DNA of 64,000 nucleotides from Actomonas sp051209155 (GTDB taxonomy: Bacteria; Verrucomicrobiota; Verrucomicrobiia; Opitutales; Opitutaceae). The stretch lies in the NCBI GenBank assembly GCA_051209155.1, contig JBPJGB010000002.1. The stretch is one strand, 5' to 3'. Within the stretch, counting starts at the first letter, position 1; the number at the start of each line of letters is the position of its first letter. Both the position numbers and the translations under genes were made by a program. Below, in pieces: positions 1 through 10,770 of this stretch. The notes below the pieces were generated by a model. It was not told where the DNA came from. It worked only from the letters and a program-made list of their open reading frames with translations, and did no database searches.

Positions 1-47
1 GCCAAACAGAGGAGCAGAGCAAGGGCGAGGAGACGACGGGGTATCAT
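1..47 (-). CDS. Partial gene start, signal-peptide-like N-terminus
   Basis: Fifteen complete codons are visible on the minus strand before the window edge. They read Met-Ile-Pro-Arg-Arg followed by an unbroken Leu/Ala-rich stretch ending in Cys-Leu, which looks like the positive and hydrophobic parts of a signal peptide. No strong Shine-Dalgarno sequence precedes the ATG. It follows rng on the same strand but is separated from it by a hairpin terminator at 81-116, so it is probably its own transcription unit. The function cannot be judged from this fragment. Confidence 0.4.
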   Translation of the reverse strand, partial: MIPRRLLALALLLCL

Positions 48-80
48 GGTGGACCAAGCAACTAGCGAGGGCGTGGATGG

Positions 81-116
81 CGGGCAAAACAAAGGCGCGC
101 CGGATGGGCGCGCCTT
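81..116 (-). terminator. Rho-independent terminator of rng
   Basis: A perfect 10-bp stem (92-101 with 107-116, AAGGCGCGCC and its complement) closes a 5-nt loop. Read on the minus strand it is followed by a T-rich tail (TTTGTTTTG). It lies about 30 nt past the rng stop codon, as expected for an intrinsic terminator. Confidence 0.75.
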
Positions 117-144
117 GGGGTGAAAACGGGGACCTGAACGAGCC

Positions 145-1896
<1,752 letters not shown>

Positions 1897-1995
1897 GGTG
1901 GGTTTTGTCCTTGGGTTGGACGGTGGCCCGTTCCGCGAGGGTTGCGGCGCGAGGGTGCCCGGTCCGGCGTGCGATATCGGCGGAAAGGTTCAGTT

Positions 1996-3231
1996 TCACG
2001 TGAAGTCCTTTCTGAAGCGATAGACGCTCTGGACGAGTCCTTGCAGCAAACAGCAACTGAGCATGAAGGAACCACCGTAGCTAATGAAGGGAAGTGGTAT
2101 GCCCGTAATGGGCACCAGCCCGATGGTCATGGCGATGTTCACAAACACGTGCACGGCGAAGAGCACTGTGACGCCGAGGGCGAGCAGAGTGCCGAAGCGA
2201 TCCCGGGCGAGGCCGGCGATGCGAATGCCATTAAACAACATTAAACCAAACAAGCTGAGAACCGTGAGGCTTCCCAAAAGTCCTTTCTCCTCGGCGATGA
2301 CCGAGAAGATGAAGTCGTTGTGTGCGACGGCGCGCGGCAGGTAGCCGAGCTGGGCCTGGGTGCCCTGCGTCCAGCCCTTGCCGAGCAGGCCGCCGCTCCC
2401 GACGGAGATGAGCGACTGGCGTTGATTCCAGCTGATGCCCATCGGGTCGATTTTGTCGGGGTTGGTGAAAGAGATGATGCGATTGCGCTGGTAGTCGTGC
2501 AGCGGCAGGATGCCGTGCGGGTCATACTTCCCACGATCGCGCACGAACGAGTAGTTGTTCTCCTCCATGAACTTGACGTAGCGGACGCAATCGACCGCCA
2601 CGAGTCCCACCACCAAAAGAAAGGCCGCCAGCGCGCCCACGAAGAACCGCGTCGAGAGACGGGAAACGTAGAGCATTGAGAAGACCATGGGGGGCAGGAC
2701 GATAACCGATTTGAGGTCGGGTTGGAGCAGGATAAGGAAGATGGGAATTCCCACGGCAAGCGCCAACTTCCCCAGCACGCCCAGCGACTGGAACACGCCA
2801 CCGACCTTCTCGCGCATGAGAATCGTCGCCGCGACGAACAAAACCGCGATTTTGGCCAGGTCGGAGGGCTGAAATCCCAGCGGGCCGATCCGGATCCAGC
2901 GCTGGGCTCCGTAGGCGGAGGTGCCGATCCCAGGGATGAGCACCAAAACCAGGCAAATGAGGCTAAGTGCGTATAACCAATGAATTACGCTTAACCAAAA
3001 CCGGTAGTCGACGAGCGAAACCCCCACGTAGACAAACAGACCCGCCCCCAGCCAGACGGCCTGTTTCACCCAATCCGCCTCGGTTGTGGAGAACTGGGCG
3101 CTGTAGATGAAGGCCATGCCGATCATGCTCAAGGTGGCGATGATCAGCGGCGTCCCGATGTCCCAACGCTCCCGGGTCGTCAGCTTGATCACGCTGAACA
3201 TTTCGATGGGAGCTCGCAAATTGACGGCCAT
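1996..3231 (-). CDS. rodA: Peptidoglycan glycosyltransferase RodA
   Basis: SEDS-family polytopic membrane protein (411 residues) that polymerises lipid II glycan strands with a class B PBP during cell elongation. Recognisable family segments include GAQRWIRIGPLGFQPSDLAK, the ILLQPDLKS segment, the large extracytoplasmic loop with SISVG-type text (LISVGSGGLLGKGW), and GIPLPFISYGGS near the C-terminus. It is longer than E. coli RodA (370), mainly from a loop near residues 220-260. I chose ATG 3231; ATG 3201 ten codons later is an alternative. The frame stays open far upstream, but that part is a shadow of the ligase gene. Confidence 0.93.
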   Translation of the reverse strand: MAVNLRAPIEMFSVIKLTTRERWDIGTPLIIATLSMIGMAFIYSAQFSTTEADWVKQAVWLGAGLFVYVGVSLVDYRFWLSVIHWLYALSLICLVLVLIPGIGTSAYGAQRWIRIGPLGFQPSDLAKIAVLFVAATILMREKVGGVFQSLGVLGKLALAVGIPIFLILLQPDLKSVIVLPPMVFSMLYVSRLSTRFFVGALAAFLLVVGLVAVDCVRYVKFMEENNYSFVRDRGKYDPHGILPLHDYQRNRIISFTNPDKIDPMGISWNQRQSLISVGSGGLLGKGWTQGTQAQLGYLPRAVAHNDFIFSVIAEEKGLLGSLTVLSLFGLMLFNGIRIAGLARDRFGTLLALGVTVLFAVHVFVNIAMTIGLVPITGIPLPFISYGGSFMLSCCLLQGLVQSVYRFRKDFT

Positions 3232-3300
3232 GGGTCGGGTCAATGTGTCGCGACGGCCGGGCGAAGCGCAAGAGTCGCGTGCGGCGACCGGGATATTCCA

Positions 3301-3323
3301 CTTGTCACGTATTACGTGACAAG
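3301..3323. repeat. Interspersed palindrome, copy 1
   Basis: Perfect 11-bp inverted repeat (CTTGTCACGTA and its complement) around one central T. It overlaps the 3' end of the O-antigen ligase gene and supplies that gene's last codons (Leu-Val-Thr-stop). Three related copies occur at 12855-12878, 23121-23147 and 23197-23223. Confidence 0.85.
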
Positions 3324-4799
3324 GGGTCGGTCCTCGACCGGGCCGGCTTCGGTCGCTGGGGTGGTCGTTTCGGGCGGCGCGGTCTGCCCGTTGGCGGCAC
3401 CGAGCAGCAGCCAGAACACGACCGCGCCCATCGGGCCTTCCAGCACCACGCCGAAGCAGGCGCTCACAAAAATCACCCACGCCGCGATCCAGAGGCCGAC
3501 GGCCGGCGAATCGGGGGTGTTGAGCGCCCGCCAGGTTTTGCGGGCGCACAACGCGATGAGCAGCAGGAAGGGCAACAGTCCGACAAAACCCATGCGCGCG
3601 AAGATCGTGACGACGATCGAGTGGGGGCTGCGCACCGCGTAGTCGCCGGAGTTGTCGCCGTAGTAGGTCTGCATGAAGGTGCGGGCGAGGTCGTAACCGA
3701 AGCCGAGGCCGGCCACCGGGTTCTTCTCCAGCGTTTCCCGCGTGAGGAGCGACCACCACACGAGGCGGTAGCGGTTGTTGTCGCCTTTGTTGAAGGTGTC
3801 CTCGCCACGGTAGTGTCCTTGACCGGTCGGATCGACCACCGAGACGACCTTCTCGTAAAAGCCCCGCAAGGGTGTGTCCTCCCAAGGCGTGTTGTTGGTG
3901 CGGGCGATCCACAGCGTGCCGACCACACCAAGGATGACGGTGAAAACCGTCACAAAGGTCAGCCGCCACCGACCGCCGACCACGAGCCAGGTGCCACCCA
4001 TGGCGAGGGCCAACATGGCGGCGCGGTTGTCGGTGCCCAGAATCTCGAAACACATGGCGCCGATCACCACCCAGCGCCACCAGCCACCCCGCTCCTCGAA
4101 GCGCAGGTATTGCAGCAGGGCACCGATCGCCAGATAGATACCAACCAGATCCGCCTTGTAGAAGATCAGCGGAATACCGCCGACCTGCAGCACGTTGAAG
4201 AACACCTCCGGGAAGAGCTGCCACAGCCGATGGGTGACGAGCATGACGACGGCTGAAATCCGCACGACGCCGATCAAGCGCTGGCCGAAGCTCGGCGATT
4301 GGCGGGCGACGTTTTGCGCCAGGAAGAAGAACACCGCGTAATAAACCGTCGCGAAGTCGCGCAGGGCGTTGAAGCCGTAGGTGCGGAAATCGAAGAGAAA
4401 ACGCACGCCGCCGATCACGATCCACAGGAACACGATGACGTCCATCGGGCTGATGCGCGCGCGCGCCGCGTCGGCGGAGACCGCCCGGCGAATGATCTGC
4501 AAGCTGGCCAGCACCATGATGGCGGATTCGCCCGGCAGCAGCGGCAAGCCCGGCACGAGGGAAAACTGGGCGAAGCCGCGATTGCCCACCACGTAACCTA
4601 CCACCAACGACCCGATCACGCAGGCTTGGAACACGGTCGTGCGCACCATCGAAACGATCACCGCCAGCGAGGCCGCGATGACCAGGGTGGGAATCAGAAA
4701 ACCGCCCCGGGCGGTGAAGAACCCGCAGATCACCGCCAGCAGCACCCCGCCGCCGGCGAAGAGGCGGTCACGCCACAGGGGTGCGATTTGATACAACAT
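3312..4799 (-). CDS. O-antigen ligase/polymerase family membrane protein
   Basis: Polytopic inner-membrane protein (about 495 residues) of the Wzy/WaaL superfamily, which joins or polymerises lipid-linked oligosaccharides at the periplasmic face. The diagnostic part is the Wzy_C-type segment near the C-terminus: RLVWWSLLTRETLEKNPVAG, then GLGFGYDLA and RSPHSIVVTIFARMGFVG, flanked by about ten hydrophobic segments. ATG 4799 is chosen because upstream in-frame sequence overlaps the sulfotransferase end and is Arg/Pro-rich. The stop codon lies inside a palindromic repeat. Position between sulfotransferase and rodA suggests exopolysaccharide assembly; ligase versus polymerase cannot be decided here. 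Confidence 0.82.
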   Translation of the reverse strand: MLYQIAPLWRDRLFAGGGVLLAVICGFFTARGGFLIPTLVIAASLAVIVSMVRTTVFQACVIGSLVVGYVVGNRGFAQFSLVPGLPLLPGESAIMVLASLQIIRRAVSADAARARISPMDVIVFLWIVIGGVRFLFDFRTYGFNALRDFATVYYAVFFFLAQNVARQSPSFGQRLIGVVRISAVVMLVTHRLWQLFPEVFFNVLQVGGIPLIFYKADLVGIYLAIGALLQYLRFEERGGWWRWVVIGAMCFEILGTDNRAAMLALAMGGTWLVVGGRWRLTFVTVFTVILGVVGTLWIARTNNTPWEDTPLRGFYEKVVSVVDPTGQGHYRGEDTFNKGDNNRYRLVWWSLLTRETLEKNPVAGLGFGYDLARTFMQTYYGDNSGDYAVRSPHSIVVTIFARMGFVGLLPFLLLIALCARKTWRALNTPDSPAVGLWIAAWVIFVSACFGVVLEGPMGAVVFWLLLGAANGQTAPPETTTPATEAGPVEDRPLVT

Positions 4800-4860
4800 C
4801 GGGCGGTCGGTGAAGGAGTCGGTGGGTCGAGGCAGGATGGTGCGCGCGCCGCGCGGCGGG

Positions 4861-5775
4861 TCAATGGCGCCAGGCGGGCAAGTTGCGACCGAGATACGCT
4901 TCGACCGCATCGATGGCGGGCCGTGCGTCGTGCAGGATGGTTTCGCGCAGCTCCGGGGCGAGGGGGGTGCGCGGGATCGGCCGCGAGTTGAGCCGCGCGA
5001 TCCACGCCTTGAGGCCGATGCGGAGGGCAGGCGAAGTCAGGCGACGCAAGGTGCGCCGCAGCCCCAGTGGGGCGTTGTGCGTAAGGCGTTGCAGGATCTG
5101 CGAGCGTGCCTCTTTGCGTTCGTTTTCGGCGGTGAAGTCGGGCGTGAACTCCGGGTCGATAGCCAGGAACTCCAGCACGCGGCGAAAGGTCCCCCGCGTG
5201 TCTGCCCGCATCTCTTCCTGAACGATCACATGCAGTTGATCGGGGGCGAAGTGCTGGGTGAAGCGCGCCAGTTGGGTGCCGAAGTCGACCACCGTAGGGT
5301 AGCGAAAAAACATGCGCTCAGGGCGCGGGGCGGCCGTCGTCGCGGCTTCGCGATCCCGCAGGTAGGCGCGGCCGAAATCGGCTTCGGTTTCCAGGCAGGA
5401 ATAGAGGCTCTGCGCGTGCAAGGACTCCAGCAGGTCGGCCGGATTGCGCAGCATGATCACGATCTTCGCGGTCGGATTGAAGCGGGCGATCGCGGCTGCG
5501 GCGACGGATGACATCAGATAAAAGACCGACGCTTCGCCGATCCGGCGAACGTGCTCCGTGGCGCCGGCGAACAGCGCGAGGTAGGCGGCGCGGTCCGGAA
5601 CCCATTGCAGGTGATCCACCACCGCGGGATCACCATGCAGGTCGGTCGCGAAATGATGAGGCTCCTTCAACTGCGGGTGCATGAACACCTCCGGGTGGGC
5701 GGCCAGCCGGTAGTGCAGGAAACTCGTGCCGCACTTCGGCGCGCCGACGATGAAGAAATTTGGAGCCTTTACCAT
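4861..5775 (-). CDS. Sulfotransferase family protein
   Basis: 304-residue cytosolic sulfotransferase that would move sulfate from PAPS to a hydroxyl group. The 5'-phosphosulfate-binding loop is APKCGTSFLHYRL directly after the start (FFIVGAPKCGTS), and the 3'-phosphate-binding region is VIMLRNPADLLESLHAQSL near residue 110-130. KEPHHFATD early in the protein resembles heparan-type bacterial sulfotransferases. ATG 5775 gives the usual start with strand beta-1 almost immediately. Neighbours (O-antigen ligase downstream, glycosyltransferase divergent) suggest a carbohydrate acceptor, which would make the surface glycan sulfated; that part is inference. Confidence 0.88.
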   Translation of the reverse strand: MVKAPNFFIVGAPKCGTSFLHYRLAAHPEVFMHPQLKEPHHFATDLHGDPAVVDHLQWVPDRAAYLALFAGATEHVRRIGEASVFYLMSSVAAAAIARFNPTAKIVIMLRNPADLLESLHAQSLYSCLETEADFGRAYLRDREAATTAAPRPERMFFRYPTVVDFGTQLARFTQHFAPDQLHVIVQEEMRADTRGTFRRVLEFLAIDPEFTPDFTAENERKEARSQILQRLTHNAPLGLRRTLRRLTSPALRIGLKAWIARLNSRPIPRTPLAPELRETILHDARPAIDAVEAYLGRNLPAWRH

Positions 5776-5931
5776 CGATGTGAGCTCGCCCACCGTGCGT
5801 CCGCATGCCGGAGCCTGCAGCCAGATCCCGTTGCGAAGGTGCCGAAGGAGCGAACCGCATCGTGGAGCCGTCGGCCGGCCCGGAGCAACCCGCGAGTGCG
5901 AGTGGTCGCGCCGGGGTTGTAGCGGGTAACT

Positions 5932-5997
5932 CTGTAGCCGGGGGCGGTGACCCCGGACCCGCGCTGACCGCTCCGGGGTCACCGCCCCCGGCTACAG
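5932..5997. repeat. Large perfect inverted repeat in divergent intergenic region
   Basis: A 26-bp perfect inverted repeat (5932-5957 with 5972-5997) spaced by 14 nt. The arm begins CTGTAGCCGGGGGCGGTGAC. It lies between the divergent sulfotransferase and glycosyltransferase starts. The stem is very GC-rich and has no T-tract, so it resembles an interspersed repeat element more than a terminator. Confidence 0.85.
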
Positions 5998-6020
5998 CGG
6001 AAGGGAAAACCGCATGGGAT

Positions 6021-6989
6021 GTGACGTGCCCGTTTCGGCGGGTGCTGGAGGTCGGGCGCGACCCGTTGATCGCCGCGGCATGGCCGGAGCGCACCGTGTT
6101 TCGTGCGACCGGCACGCCGCTGCGACCCGGTCCGGCGCCGACGACACCCTCGGTGTCATGGGCGCGCGTGGGGTGGGGATTGTTGCGCCGCGAGTTTGAT
6201 GCGCTCGTGCTGCCGGCGATCCATGTCGATTGGCAGCATGACGCGGGGGCGGCCAAACGGGGTGCTCGCCAAGCGCTGGGCGGCGCCGCGCGCAGCGAGG
6301 TCGTGCCGCGCTGGATCGCTCGCCTGGCTGGACTTTCCCGCCGCCCGATCGCGGTGCTCGATGGGGTGGATCATCCGAGAGTGAGCGCCGACACGCTGCG
6401 GCTTTATCCCCCCCACGCGCGGCATTTTAAGGTCAATCTCACGCCCGCCGATGCCGCGGCGTTCGGCACTCGGGTGAGGCCGTTGCCCATGGCCTTGGCG
6501 CCGGCGGCCTACGCGGCCTTCGGCGATCAGCCCAAGCGCCACGATGTCTTTTATGCGGCAGCGCTGGTGAGCCCCGAGCGCCGGGCCGCCCTGGCTCAGG
6601 TCGAGGCCTTGCGTGCTGCGGGCATCCGCGTCGACGTCGCCACCGAGCGCCTGCCTTTCGCGGACTATCTCACGCGCATGAGTCAGGCGCGACTGACGCT
6701 TTCACCCGCCGGGCACGGCCACCAATGTTGGCGGCATTTCGAGGCCTTGATGGTCGGGTCGGTGCCGCTCATCTCCCGTCCGCCTGAGCCGCGTTGTGAA
6801 TGGCTGGAGCATGGGCGCGACGCGTGGTTCTACGCTGCCGACGCCTCTGATCTGGTGAGCGTGGTGCAGGACACGCTCACCGCGCCGGAGCGTTTGAGCG
6901 CGATGGCCGAGACGGGTCGGCGGCACGTGCTGACGACCCACACGATTCCGGCCGTCGCCGCGCGGGTGTTGGCGTCACTGCAAGAGTGA
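6021..6989 (+). CDS. Glycosyltransferase, exostosin/GT1-like
   Basis: About 322 residues from GTG 6021. The C-terminal half has the look of a glycosyltransferase nucleotide-sugar region: LSPAGHGHQCWRHFEALMVG, SVPLISRPPEP and a following segment that ends with a helix of the EAL/ETGRRHV type. This resembles exostosin-like and family-1-like transferases used in capsule synthesis. An ATG further upstream is in frame, but the added residues would be translated from the 5932-5997 inverted repeat and are low in order, so the GTG is preferred; AAGGGA lies 14 nt before it. The 3' end overlaps the convergent flippase gene by 15 nt. Donor and acceptor are unknown. Confidence 0.7.
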   Translation: MTCPFRRVLEVGRDPLIAAAWPERTVFRATGTPLRPGPAPTTPSVSWARVGWGLLRREFDALVLPAIHVDWQHDAGAAKRGARQALGGAARSEVVPRWIARLAGLSRRPIAVLDGVDHPRVSADTLRLYPPHARHFKVNLTPADAAAFGTRVRPLPMALAPAAYAAFGDQPKRHDVFYAAALVSPERRAALAQVEALRAAGIRVDVATERLPFADYLTRMSQARLTLSPAGHGHQCWRHFEALMVGSVPLISRPPEPRCEWLEHGRDAWFYAADASDLVSVVQDTLTAPERLSAMAETGRRHVLTTHTIPAVAARVLASLQE

Positions 6990-8291
6990 GCGCGCCAGTT
7001 CTCGCCAGCGGGCAGGGCGCACGATGATGACCAAACCGTTCCATTGGGCGCGCGCCAACGGTCGCAGCGGCGGCAGTATCCAAGAAGTGAGCACGCCGCC
7101 AACGAGCGCGCCGGCACCCACGGCGTAGGCCGCGCCGAGCATACCCCATTGCTGCAGGCACCACGGCGCGAGCGCGACCTGCACCGCGACGGTCACCAAG
7201 GCGGCGGCCAGGTTCCAGCCCGAGTGGGCGACGAGCAGGGCCGCGTGCCAACGCGCGGTTGCACTCAGGAGCAGCAGACCCACCCAGCCCCGTGCGATCA
7301 ATGCGGGCGCCGCGCCGGCGTATTGTGGACCGAGCACGCCGCTCACCAACCAAGGGGCGACCAAGGTGAAGCCGATCGCCGACACCCAACCGAGCGCGCC
7401 CAGCGCTTCAAAGAGATTGCGCAGGTTCGATTGAAACCGCGCCACGTCGTCCCGCGCCGCAGTAAGTCCGGGAAACAAACTGGTCACCAGCGCGGCCCCG
7501 GCAAAGAGCGCGAACTCGGTGAAGCGGTTGGCGGCGAGATAGAGGCCGGCGGCGTGATCGGAGAGTTCGACCGCCACCAGCACCTGATCATAACGACCGC
7601 CGATCCCGGCGACCAGTCCGGCCAAGGCGAGCGGCAGCCCGGCGCGGAGCAGCGCCCGCGCGATCGCGCCGTCGAAACTCCACCGCGTGCTGCGTTGCGG
7701 TGCGCCTCGGTAGGCGATGACAAAGCCGAGTGCGTAGAGCACCGCTTCCAAAACGATGGTGCCGACAAACGCGCTGAGCGGCGCATTCAGCACCACCAGC
7801 AGCAGTTTCACCGCCGCCCCCAGATAGATCACGACGGTGCGGGCGATGACCGAGCGGCGCGACTGCAGGTGACGTTGGAACCAGAGGTCGACCACCGCCG
7901 CCGATTGAAAGACGAGCGACGCGCTGGCCACGACGAGCAGCGGCCATTCCTCCGGCAGGGTCCACCAACCGACCGCCACCACGCCACCGATCGCGGTCAG
8001 TCCGCCGCCGACGCGCAGCGCGCAGGCCGTGCCGAGGATGGCGCCGGCCCGGTCGGGTTGACGCACCAGTTCCCGCACCACCACCGCGTCCAGACTGAGG
8101 GTGGCCCACGGCGCGGCGATCGCCATGATCGCGAGCACCGCGTTGAAGTGGCCGAAGGCATCCGGGCCAAGGTGGCGGGCGACCGCGCCGATGACCACGA
8201 TCGTCACCAGCATGCCGGCGATACGACCGCCCACGATCCACAAGGTGTTGGCGAGGGGCTTGGCGGCGGACGAAGGCACGGGCGTTGTCAT
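6975..8291 (-). CDS. Lipopolysaccharide/O-unit flippase (Wzx-like)
   Basis: Polytopic membrane protein of about 438 residues in the MATE/MVF polysaccharide-exporter superfamily. The N-terminus (LANTLWIVGGRIAGMLVTIVV, then GAVARHLGPDAFGHFN) is the typical start of this group, and about twelve hydrophobic segments follow. Its expected role is to flip undecaprenyl-linked oligosaccharides across the inner membrane. ATG 8291 is preferred over 8315, which would abut the stop of the upstream glycosyltransferase at 8316. It is co-directional with that gene and probably co-transcribed. Confidence 0.88.
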   Translation of the reverse strand: MTTPVPSSAAKPLANTLWIVGGRIAGMLVTIVVIGAVARHLGPDAFGHFNAVLAIMAIAAPWATLSLDAVVVRELVRQPDRAGAILGTACALRVGGGLTAIGGVVAVGWWTLPEEWPLLVVASASLVFQSAAVVDLWFQRHLQSRRSVIARTVVIYLGAAVKLLLVVLNAPLSAFVGTIVLEAVLYALGFVIAYRGAPQRSTRWSFDGAIARALLRAGLPLALAGLVAGIGGRYDQVLVAVELSDHAAGLYLAANRFTEFALFAGAALVTSLFPGLTAARDDVARFQSNLRNLFEALGALGWVSAIGFTLVAPWLVSGVLGPQYAGAAPALIARGWVGLLLLSATARWHAALLVAHSGWNLAAALVTVAVQVALAPWCLQQWGMLGAAYAVGAGALVGGVLTSWILPPLRPLARAQWNGLVIIVRPARWRELARSLLQ

Positions 8292-8315
8292 GGAGCGCGA
8301 GGTTGGGCGGCGCAA

Positions 8316-9473
8316 TCAGGGTTTCGGCCTGTCCAAGATTTCCTGATACACCGCGCGATAGCCGCCGAACATGGCGTGCAAGCTGAAGCGTTCCGCCGCA
8401 AAGGCGCGGGCGTGGGCCGCGACCTGCCGCCAGAGCTCCGGCTCGGCCAGGGCTTTTGACAGGACCGCGGCGAAACCGGCCACGTCTTCAGCCGGGGCGC
8501 GGTAGCGATGGCTCGAGGGCAGCACCTCATCGCAACCCGGGGCGTCGGTGGTGAGCACCGGGACGCCGGCGCCGATGGCTTCGAGCGCGACCAGCGGCAG
8601 ACCTTCAAAACGGGAGGGCAGCAGCAGGAGGTCGGCGTCGCGGAGGCGCTGGGAAAAGTGTGCTTTGGGCGGGTGCAGGCGAATGGTCCAGCCTTCCGGT
8701 GGGGTCGTGGCGAGCGCCTGCAATTGCGCCGCGTGTTCGCCGCTGCCGAACAGATCGAGTTCAGCCCGCACGCCGGATGGCAAACGGGTGGCGCGCAGGA
8801 TCGCAGGCAGGAGGTCGGTGCCCTTTTGGCGAGTCCAGCGCCCCCCCATGAGCAAACGTCGCACCGACGGATCGGGTTGCCGCCTGTTGGTCGCTTCAGG
8901 CAAGGCGACGCCGTTGGGAATGATGCGGGGTGCTGCGGGCAGCGGTGCGATGTTTGCGCGCCGGTGCAGATCGCCTACGGCGGCGGCCGCGCTGTGGGAC
9001 ACGGCGATTTCATGCACGCCGGCCTGGACCAGGCGGCGATCGCACCAATGGGCGAGCGGCGGCGCGAAAATCCAAAACACCGGGCTGTGGGCGGTGCGAA
9101 TCCAAGCGCGCGACCGGCCACCGAGGCGCAGCCCGATGGCAGCGGCAGCGGCGGCCTCCGGAATCTCGGTGTGGAGCTGCACGATGTCGGGATCAAAGCG
9201 GCGGAGGACGCGGGCCAGTTGCAGTCCGCTGGTCAGGGCGCCGCCGAGGCGCAGGCCGACCGGGAATCCGCCGGTGACCGGCACATGGGCGCGGCCGAGG
9301 CGGTCGAGCAGGATGCGGCCGCTGTCATCGCGCGGCCGTGTGCCGCGCACGGCATGCACCGCGCAGTCGAACTCGTTGGCGAAGTGGGTCGCCAGGTTCA
9401 CCGCCACCTGCTCGGCTCCGCCCAATCCGAAGCGGGAGATGCACTGCAGAATGCGGGGGCGGGCGGGAGGCAT
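8316..9473 (-). CDS. Glycosyltransferase family 4
   Basis: 385-residue GT-B fold retaining glycosyltransferase. It opens with ILQCISRFGLGGAEQVAVNL, the classic GT4 N-terminus with a GGAE loop. The donor-binding C-terminal half contains GGRWTRQKGTDLL and the E-x7-E-like motif in LPSRFEGLPLVALEAIGAG. It sits upstream of the flippase on the same strand. The frame stays open well upstream of ATG 9473, but that part overlaps the divergent glycosyltransferase and is composed of Pro/Arg-rich shadow sequence. Only 8 nt separate the two divergent starts as called, so one of them may begin further in. Confidence 0.88.
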   Translation of the reverse strand: MPPARPRILQCISRFGLGGAEQVAVNLATHFANEFDCAVHAVRGTRPRDDSGRILLDRLGRAHVPVTGGFPVGLRLGGALTSGLQLARVLRRFDPDIVQLHTEIPEAAAAAAIGLRLGGRSRAWIRTAHSPVFWIFAPPLAHWCDRRLVQAGVHEIAVSHSAAAAVGDLHRRANIAPLPAAPRIIPNGVALPEATNRRQPDPSVRRLLMGGRWTRQKGTDLLPAILRATRLPSGVRAELDLFGSGEHAAQLQALATTPPEGWTIRLHPPKAHFSQRLRDADLLLLPSRFEGLPLVALEAIGAGVPVLTTDAPGCDEVLPSSHRYRAPAEDVAGFAAVLSKALAEPELWRQVAAHARAFAAERFSLHAMFGGYRAVYQEILDRPKP

Positions 9474-9481
9474 GGTCGGGT

Positions 9482-10765
9482 GTGCCGAAACGATGGATAC
9501 AAGAGACGGGGCTTGCGCCGGAGGGCGACGCGCATTGCATCGCGGCGGTGACTCAAGCGGCGGCAAAATTGGAGGCGGAGCGGGCGACCTTGCAAGCACC
9601 GGTGCCCTTGACGCACATCGCCGCGTGGGTGCGCAGCATCGGTGGAGTTGAGACCTTGTTGGCGCGGCACGCGGTGGCGGACGCGGCGGGGGGATTTGCC
9701 GCCACGCAGGTGGCCCTCTTCGATCGAGCGCCCTTCGTGGGTGAGCCGGGTCCCGACTATGAGCCGATGCGTTTCCATGGGCGCTGGCGGGTTGGCGCAA
9801 TGCGTCGGGCGATGGCGAGGGAAGGTGCGCGTCGGCCGGGCGCATTGACACTTTGGCATAACGGCTGGGGTTTACCGTGGTTTGCCGATGCGGACGGGTC
9901 GGCGCGCCGCATCGTTTGTCTGTGGGACAGCGTGGAGCACTTTGGCCCGTGGCTGCAGCGGGTGCGCCCGTGGTTGGACGGGGTGGTTTGCATGAGCAAG
10001 GCGGCGGCGGCGGATGTGGCGCGTTTGTTGCCGGATTGGTCGGCGGAGCGCACACAGGTATTGAGGGTGCCCTTGGAGATTCCGACGGGATTGCAGGTGG
10101 AGCGGGCCGCACGATCGGAATGGGTGATCGGCTGCGCGGGGCGTCTGGTCGGTCCGCAAAAGCGCTGGGAGCGGCTGGTGCCGTTTGTCCGGGAGCTACG
10201 GGCACGGGGTTTGTCGTGTGTGATCGAGGTGGTGAGTGACGGACCGCTGCGCCCTTGGTTGCAGGAGCAATTGAGCGGGGATGCCGGCGTTCAGTTTTTG
10301 GGCTGGCAAGAGCGCGACGCCTACTGGGCACGGCTGCAGACCTGGGATGCGGCCGTCTCGTTTACCGACCATGAGGGCGGTCCCATTGTGATGCTGGAAG
10401 CGATGGCCGGCGGCGCGTTGCCGATCTACCCGGCGATTGGTGGTAGTCTGGTGCGGGACTACCTGCCGGGGCTGGACGCGAGGTGTCAGTATGCGGTGGG
10501 CGATCCGGTCGCGGCAGCGCAGGCGGTGGCGGCTTGGATGGCGGTGCCGCTGGCGGAGGCGAATGCAGTGCGCCGGCGGGCGGTGGCAATCGCCCGGGGA
10601 CATCGCCCCGAGAACTATGATCGGGATTTTGCCGCGTTTGGTCATCGCATCGCCGGACTGCCCCGGATTTCACGATCGCCCTCGGGGCGGGGGCCGCGGC
10701 GCTGGTTTGACCTGTTGCCCCTCGGGTTGGTGACGCGAGTCTGCCCTGCAGTGTTGTGGCGGTGA
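9482..10765 (+). CDS. Glycosyltransferase, GT4-like
   Basis: 427 residues from GTG 9482, which has GGGAGG 11 nt upstream. Middle region WVIGCAGRLVGPQKRWERLV and FVRELRARGL are typical of the second Rossmann domain of GT-B enzymes. FTDHEGGPIVMLEAMAGGAL carries the EGGPIVMLEA version of the E-x7-E donor motif. The N-terminal domain is divergent. It would act in the cytosol on a nucleotide-sugar donor, in line with the surrounding exopolysaccharide genes. The C-terminal 30 residues are Arg/Pro-rich and of low order. Confidence 0.85.
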   Translation: MPKRWIQETGLAPEGDAHCIAAVTQAAAKLEAERATLQAPVPLTHIAAWVRSIGGVETLLARHAVADAAGGFAATQVALFDRAPFVGEPGPDYEPMRFHGRWRVGAMRRAMAREGARRPGALTLWHNGWGLPWFADADGSARRIVCLWDSVEHFGPWLQRVRPWLDGVVCMSKAAAADVARLLPDWSAERTQVLRVPLEIPTGLQVERAARSEWVIGCAGRLVGPQKRWERLVPFVRELRARGLSCVIEVVSDGPLRPWLQEQLSGDAGVQFLGWQERDAYWARLQTWDAAVSFTDHEGGPIVMLEAMAGGALPIYPAIGGSLVRDYLPGLDARCQYAVGDPVAAAQAVAAWMAVPLAEANAVRRRAVAIARGHRPENYDRDFAAFGHRIAGLPRISRSPSGRGPRRWFDLLPLGLVTRVCPAVLWR

Positions 10766-10770
10766 CCCGC

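Noticed and set aside
8316..10331. Long 671-residue reading of the GT4 gene
   Set aside because: The first 285 residues are Pro/Arg/Ser-rich shadow of the divergent glycosyltransferase; the family N-terminus begins at 9473.
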